Part shown: positions 3,253 through 5,566 of the stretch, piece after piece
Numbering within the stretch: the first letter of the stretch is position 1
Layout: each line of letters starts with the position of its first letter
NCBI GenBank assembly: GCA_030838025.1
Contig: JAUTXM010000163.1
Location: 1-5,566 of the forward strand
Length of the DNA: 5,566 nt
Reading direction: 5' to 3'
Source of the DNA: Acidimicrobiaceae bacterium
GTDB taxonomy: Bacteria > Actinomycetota > Acidimicrobiia > Acidimicrobiales > Palsa-688
Position numbers and translations under genes: made by a program
The notes under the pieces: model-generated
What the model saw: only the letters and a program-made list of their open reading frames with translations
Told to the model about the DNA's origin: nothing
Databases searched by the model: none

Positions 3253-5566
3253 ATGGATGCCAACGGGCTCCGGCGCGCGTTCACCACCTTCTTCGCCGAG
3301 CGGGGTCACGCCGTCATGCCCTCGTCCGGCCTGATCCCGCACCATCCGCGGGCGCCGCTGTTCACCAACGCCGGGATGAACCAGTTCCTCCCCTACCTGT
3401 TGGGCGAGGAAATCCCGCCACACGTCCGGGCCACGTCGGTACAGAAATGCGTCCGGGTCAAGGGGAAACACGACGACATCGAGCTGATCGGCCGCACCAC
3501 CCGGCACTTCACGTTCTTCGAGATGCTGGGCAACTTCAGCTTCGGCGACTATTTCAAGGAAGGCGCCATCGACTTCGCCTGGGAGTTCGTCACCCAGACG
3601 CTGGGTCTCGACGGCGACCGGATGTGGGTCACGGTGCACGAGTCCGACGACGACGCGGCCGCCATCTGGCACGACCGGATCGGCATTCCCTCCGAGCGCA
3701 TCCAGCGCATGGGGGAGGACAACTTCTGGGAGATGGGCGAGACCGGTCCGTGCGGTCCGTGCTCGGAGATCTACTACGACCGGGGACCCGAGTTCGGCCC
3801 TCCCGGCGGCCCGGCCCACGGTGGTGACGAGCGCTACCTCGAGTTCTGGAACCTGGTGTTCACCCAGTACGACCGCCAACCCGACCGGTCGCTGAAGCCG
3901 CTGCCGAAGGGCAACATCGACACCGGCGCGGGCCTCGAACGGATCCTGTCGATCCTCCAAGGCGTGGGCTCGGCGTGGGAGACCGACGCCATCCGGCCCG
4001 TCATTGCGGCTGCCGAAGCCGTCACCAGGCGGGAGTACGGTTCCGATCCCGAGGCGGACGTCGCCCTTCGCATTCTCGCCGATCATGCCCGCTCCGTGAC
4101 GTTCCTCGTGAACGACGGCGTTTTTCCCAGCAATGAAGACCGCGGCTACGTCCTGCGGCGGCTGATCCGACGCGCCGTGCGCCATGCCTTCCAACTCGGC
4201 GTCGAGGAGATCGTGATGGCGGACCTGGTCCACGCCGTGGTCGAGGTCATGCGCGAGCCCTATCCGGAGCTACACAAGAACGAGGCGTTCATCACCGGCG
4301 TCGTGGCCCGCGAGGAGCAGCGGTTCCGGACGACCCTACGGGCCGGCCTGACCATGCTGGAGGAGGCCCTCGCCAGCGGGACCGGCCAGATCGCGGGCGA
4401 GGTGGCGTTCAAGCTGCACGACACCCACGGGTTCCCCATCGAGCTGACCCGGGAGATCGCGGCCGAGAAGGGCGTCGCCGTCGACGAGGCGGGCTTCGCC
4501 GACGCCATGGCCCGCCAGCGTCAGCAGTCGAAGGAAGGGGGGAAGAAGGAGGCCGGATCGGCGACGCACCTCGGTACCTACCGCGAACTGGTGGAGCAGT
4601 TCGGGCCGACCGAGTTCGTGGGTTACACCGACGAGCAGACGAACGCCCGGGTGCTGGCCGTGCTCCCCGTCGATGCGCCGGAGTCGTCCGAGTCGCCTCA
4701 TCTGGCGCACGTCGAGATCTTCCTCGACCGGACGCCGTGTTACGCCGAGGGCGGGGGCCAGGTTGGTGACACCGGGCTGGTCAAGACGGCCAGCGGCGCG
4801 GCCAACGTGCTCGACACCACCTACGCACTGCCGGGTCTGCACCGCCACGTCGCGGTGGTGCTGCGAGGCGTGATCACTCCCGGCCAGGTTGCCGAGGTGT
4901 TCGTCGACGCCGACCGGCGGGCGGCCATCCGGCGCAACCACACCGGGACCCATCTGCTCCATGCCGCCCTTCGTGAGGTGCTGGGGAGCCACGTCAAGCA
5001 GGCCGGGTCGCTGGTGGCGCCCGACCGGCTGCGTTTCGACTTCAGCCACTACGGGCCCATGACCAGCGACGAGATCGCCCGGGTCGAGGACCTGGTCAAC
5101 GACCGGATACTGGCCGACGAGGCCGTCGTGGCGACGGAGATGCCCAAGGCCGAGGCGGACCACCTGGGGGCCATCGCCTTCTTCGGGGACAAGTACGGCG
5201 AGGTCGTCCGGGTGGTGAGGGCCGGGAGCCGCTCCACCGAGTTGTGCGGCGGAACCCACGTGGCGGCGCTGGGCCAGATCGGGCCGGTTCGGATCGTGTC
5301 GGAGGGTTCGATCGGGTCCAACCTGCGGCGTCTGGAGGCCACGACGGGTACGGCCACGCTGGCCCGGCTCCGCCACGACGAGACGGTCATCGGGCAGGCG
5401 GCTCAGCTCCTCAAGGCCACCCCCGACGAGTTGTTGCCCGCCATCGAACGGCGACTGGGCGAGCTGCGGGCGTCCCAGGACGAGCTGAAGAGCCTGCGTC
5501 AGGTGGGCCTCCGAGACCTGGCCCGCACCCTGGCCGAAGCCGCGGCCAACGACGGTGGCGCCGTGG
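3253..5566 (+). CDS. alaS: Alanyl-tRNA synthetase (3' end outside the window)
   Basis: This cytoplasmic class II synthetase attaches alanine to tRNA-Ala and hydrolyses mischarged Ser- and Gly-tRNA. About 771 residues are present; members usually have 870-890, so roughly the last 100 residues of the C-Ala domain lie beyond the edge. The class II catalytic domain (about 1-235) has TSVQKCVRVKGKHDD with Arg68, motif 2 RHFTFFEMLGNFSFGDYFK (84-102) and motif 3 DTGAGLERI (223-231, Arg230). The tRNA-recognition domain holds Asn294 in SNEDRGYVLRR and Asp390 in HDTHGFP, the counterparts of E. coli Asn303 and Asp400 that read the G3:U70 pair. The editing domain has GGGQVGD (500-506) and the zinc ligands His563 and His567 in HTGTH and Cys665 and His669 in CGGTH. 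A helical segment (about 717-760) leads into C-Ala. ATG 3253 is the only suitable start, and the frame is unbroken to the edge. All key residues are intact, so the enzyme should be functional. Confidence 0.98.
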   Translation, partial: MDANGLRRAFTTFFAERGHAVMPSSGLIPHHPRAPLFTNAGMNQFLPYLLGEEIPPHVRATSVQKCVRVKGKHDDIELIGRTTRHFTFFEMLGNFSFGDYFKEGAIDFAWEFVTQTLGLDGDRMWVTVHESDDDAAAIWHDRIGIPSERIQRMGEDNFWEMGETGPCGPCSEIYYDRGPEFGPPGGPAHGGDERYLEFWNLVFTQYDRQPDRSLKPLPKGNIDTGAGLERILSILQGVGSAWETDAIRPVIAAAEAVTRREYGSDPEADVALRILADHARSVTFLVNDGVFPSNEDRGYVLRRLIRRAVRHAFQLGVEEIVMADLVHAVVEVMREPYPELHKNEAFITGVVAREEQRFRTTLRAGLTMLEEALASGTGQIAGEVAFKLHDTHGFPIELTREIAAEKGVAVDEAGFADAMARQRQQSKEGGKKEAGSATHLGTYRELVEQFGPTEFVGYTDEQTNARVLAVLPVDAPESSESPHLAHVEIFLDRTPCYAEGGGQVGDTGLVKTASGAANVLDTTYALPGLHRHVAVVLRGVITPGQVAEVFVDADRRAAIRRNHTGTHLLHAALREVLGSHVKQAGSLVAPDRLRFDFSHYGPMTSDEIARVEDLVNDRILADEAVVATEMPKAEADHLGAIAFFGDKYGEVVRVVRAGSRSTELCGGTHVAALGQIGPVRIVSEGSIGSNLRRLEATTGTATLARLRHDETVIGQAAQLLKATPDELLPAIERRLGELRASQDELKSLRQVGLRDLARTLAEAAANDGGAV

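Noticed and set aside
3223..4233. 336-residue open frame on the minus strand, opposite alaS
   Set aside because: It lies almost wholly across the AlaRS catalytic domain, where every motif reads correctly on the plus strand. The antisense product is low-complexity and unrecognised.
4336..5376. 346-residue open frame on the minus strand, opposite alaS
   Set aside because: This is the shadow of the AlaRS recognition and editing domains. The Arg/Gly/Val/His-rich product has no recognisable domain.

Overview
The window looks like chromosomal DNA from a high-GC actinobacterium. GC is high throughout, third codon positions are mostly G or C, and GTG starts are used. The gene neighbourhood (rarA, a DUF948-like gene, a DUF6167-like gene, then alaS) is the kind known from Actinomycetota. 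A deep branch such as Acidimicrobiia is possible, but this is inferred from general resemblance only. No mobile element, CRISPR array, tRNA, rRNA or sign of recent transfer was seen.

Layout, left to right. (1) Positions 1-278 hold the 3' end of a gene for a leucine-zipper-like coiled-coil protein. Its stop overlaps the next start as ATGA. (2) Positions 275-1558 encode RarA/MgsA, the AAA+ ATPase that acts at stalled replication forks; it is complete and all expected motifs are intact. (3) Positions 1559-1667 are a short gap between convergent genes, with one small hairpin. (4) Positions 2372-1668 (minus strand) encode a single-pass membrane protein. It has a Pro/Thr-rich linker and a four-cysteine extracytoplasmic domain that resembles the sensor region of some actinobacterial Ser/Thr kinases, but it has no kinase domain. 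(5) Positions 2373-2530 are a divergent intergenic region with a striking nested inverted repeat. (6) Positions 2531-2920 and 2922-3176 encode two small membrane-associated proteins, tightly coupled, DUF948-like and DUF6167-like. (7) Positions 3177-3252 hold an apparent alaS promoter with a dyad overlapping its -10 box. (8) Positions 3253 to the right edge encode alanyl-tRNA synthetase. About 771 residues are present and the end of the C-Ala domain lies outside the window.

How the parts fit: most of the window is housekeeping DNA (fork maintenance, tRNA charging) with two small envelope-associated proteins in between. The minus-strand membrane protein is the least ordinary gene. The most interesting non-coding signals are the nested dyad in the divergent region, two -10 boxes placed so close to start codons that leaderless or near-leaderless transcripts are predicted, and the dyad on the alaS promoter. 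I see no strong evidence for an undescribed multi-gene system here.
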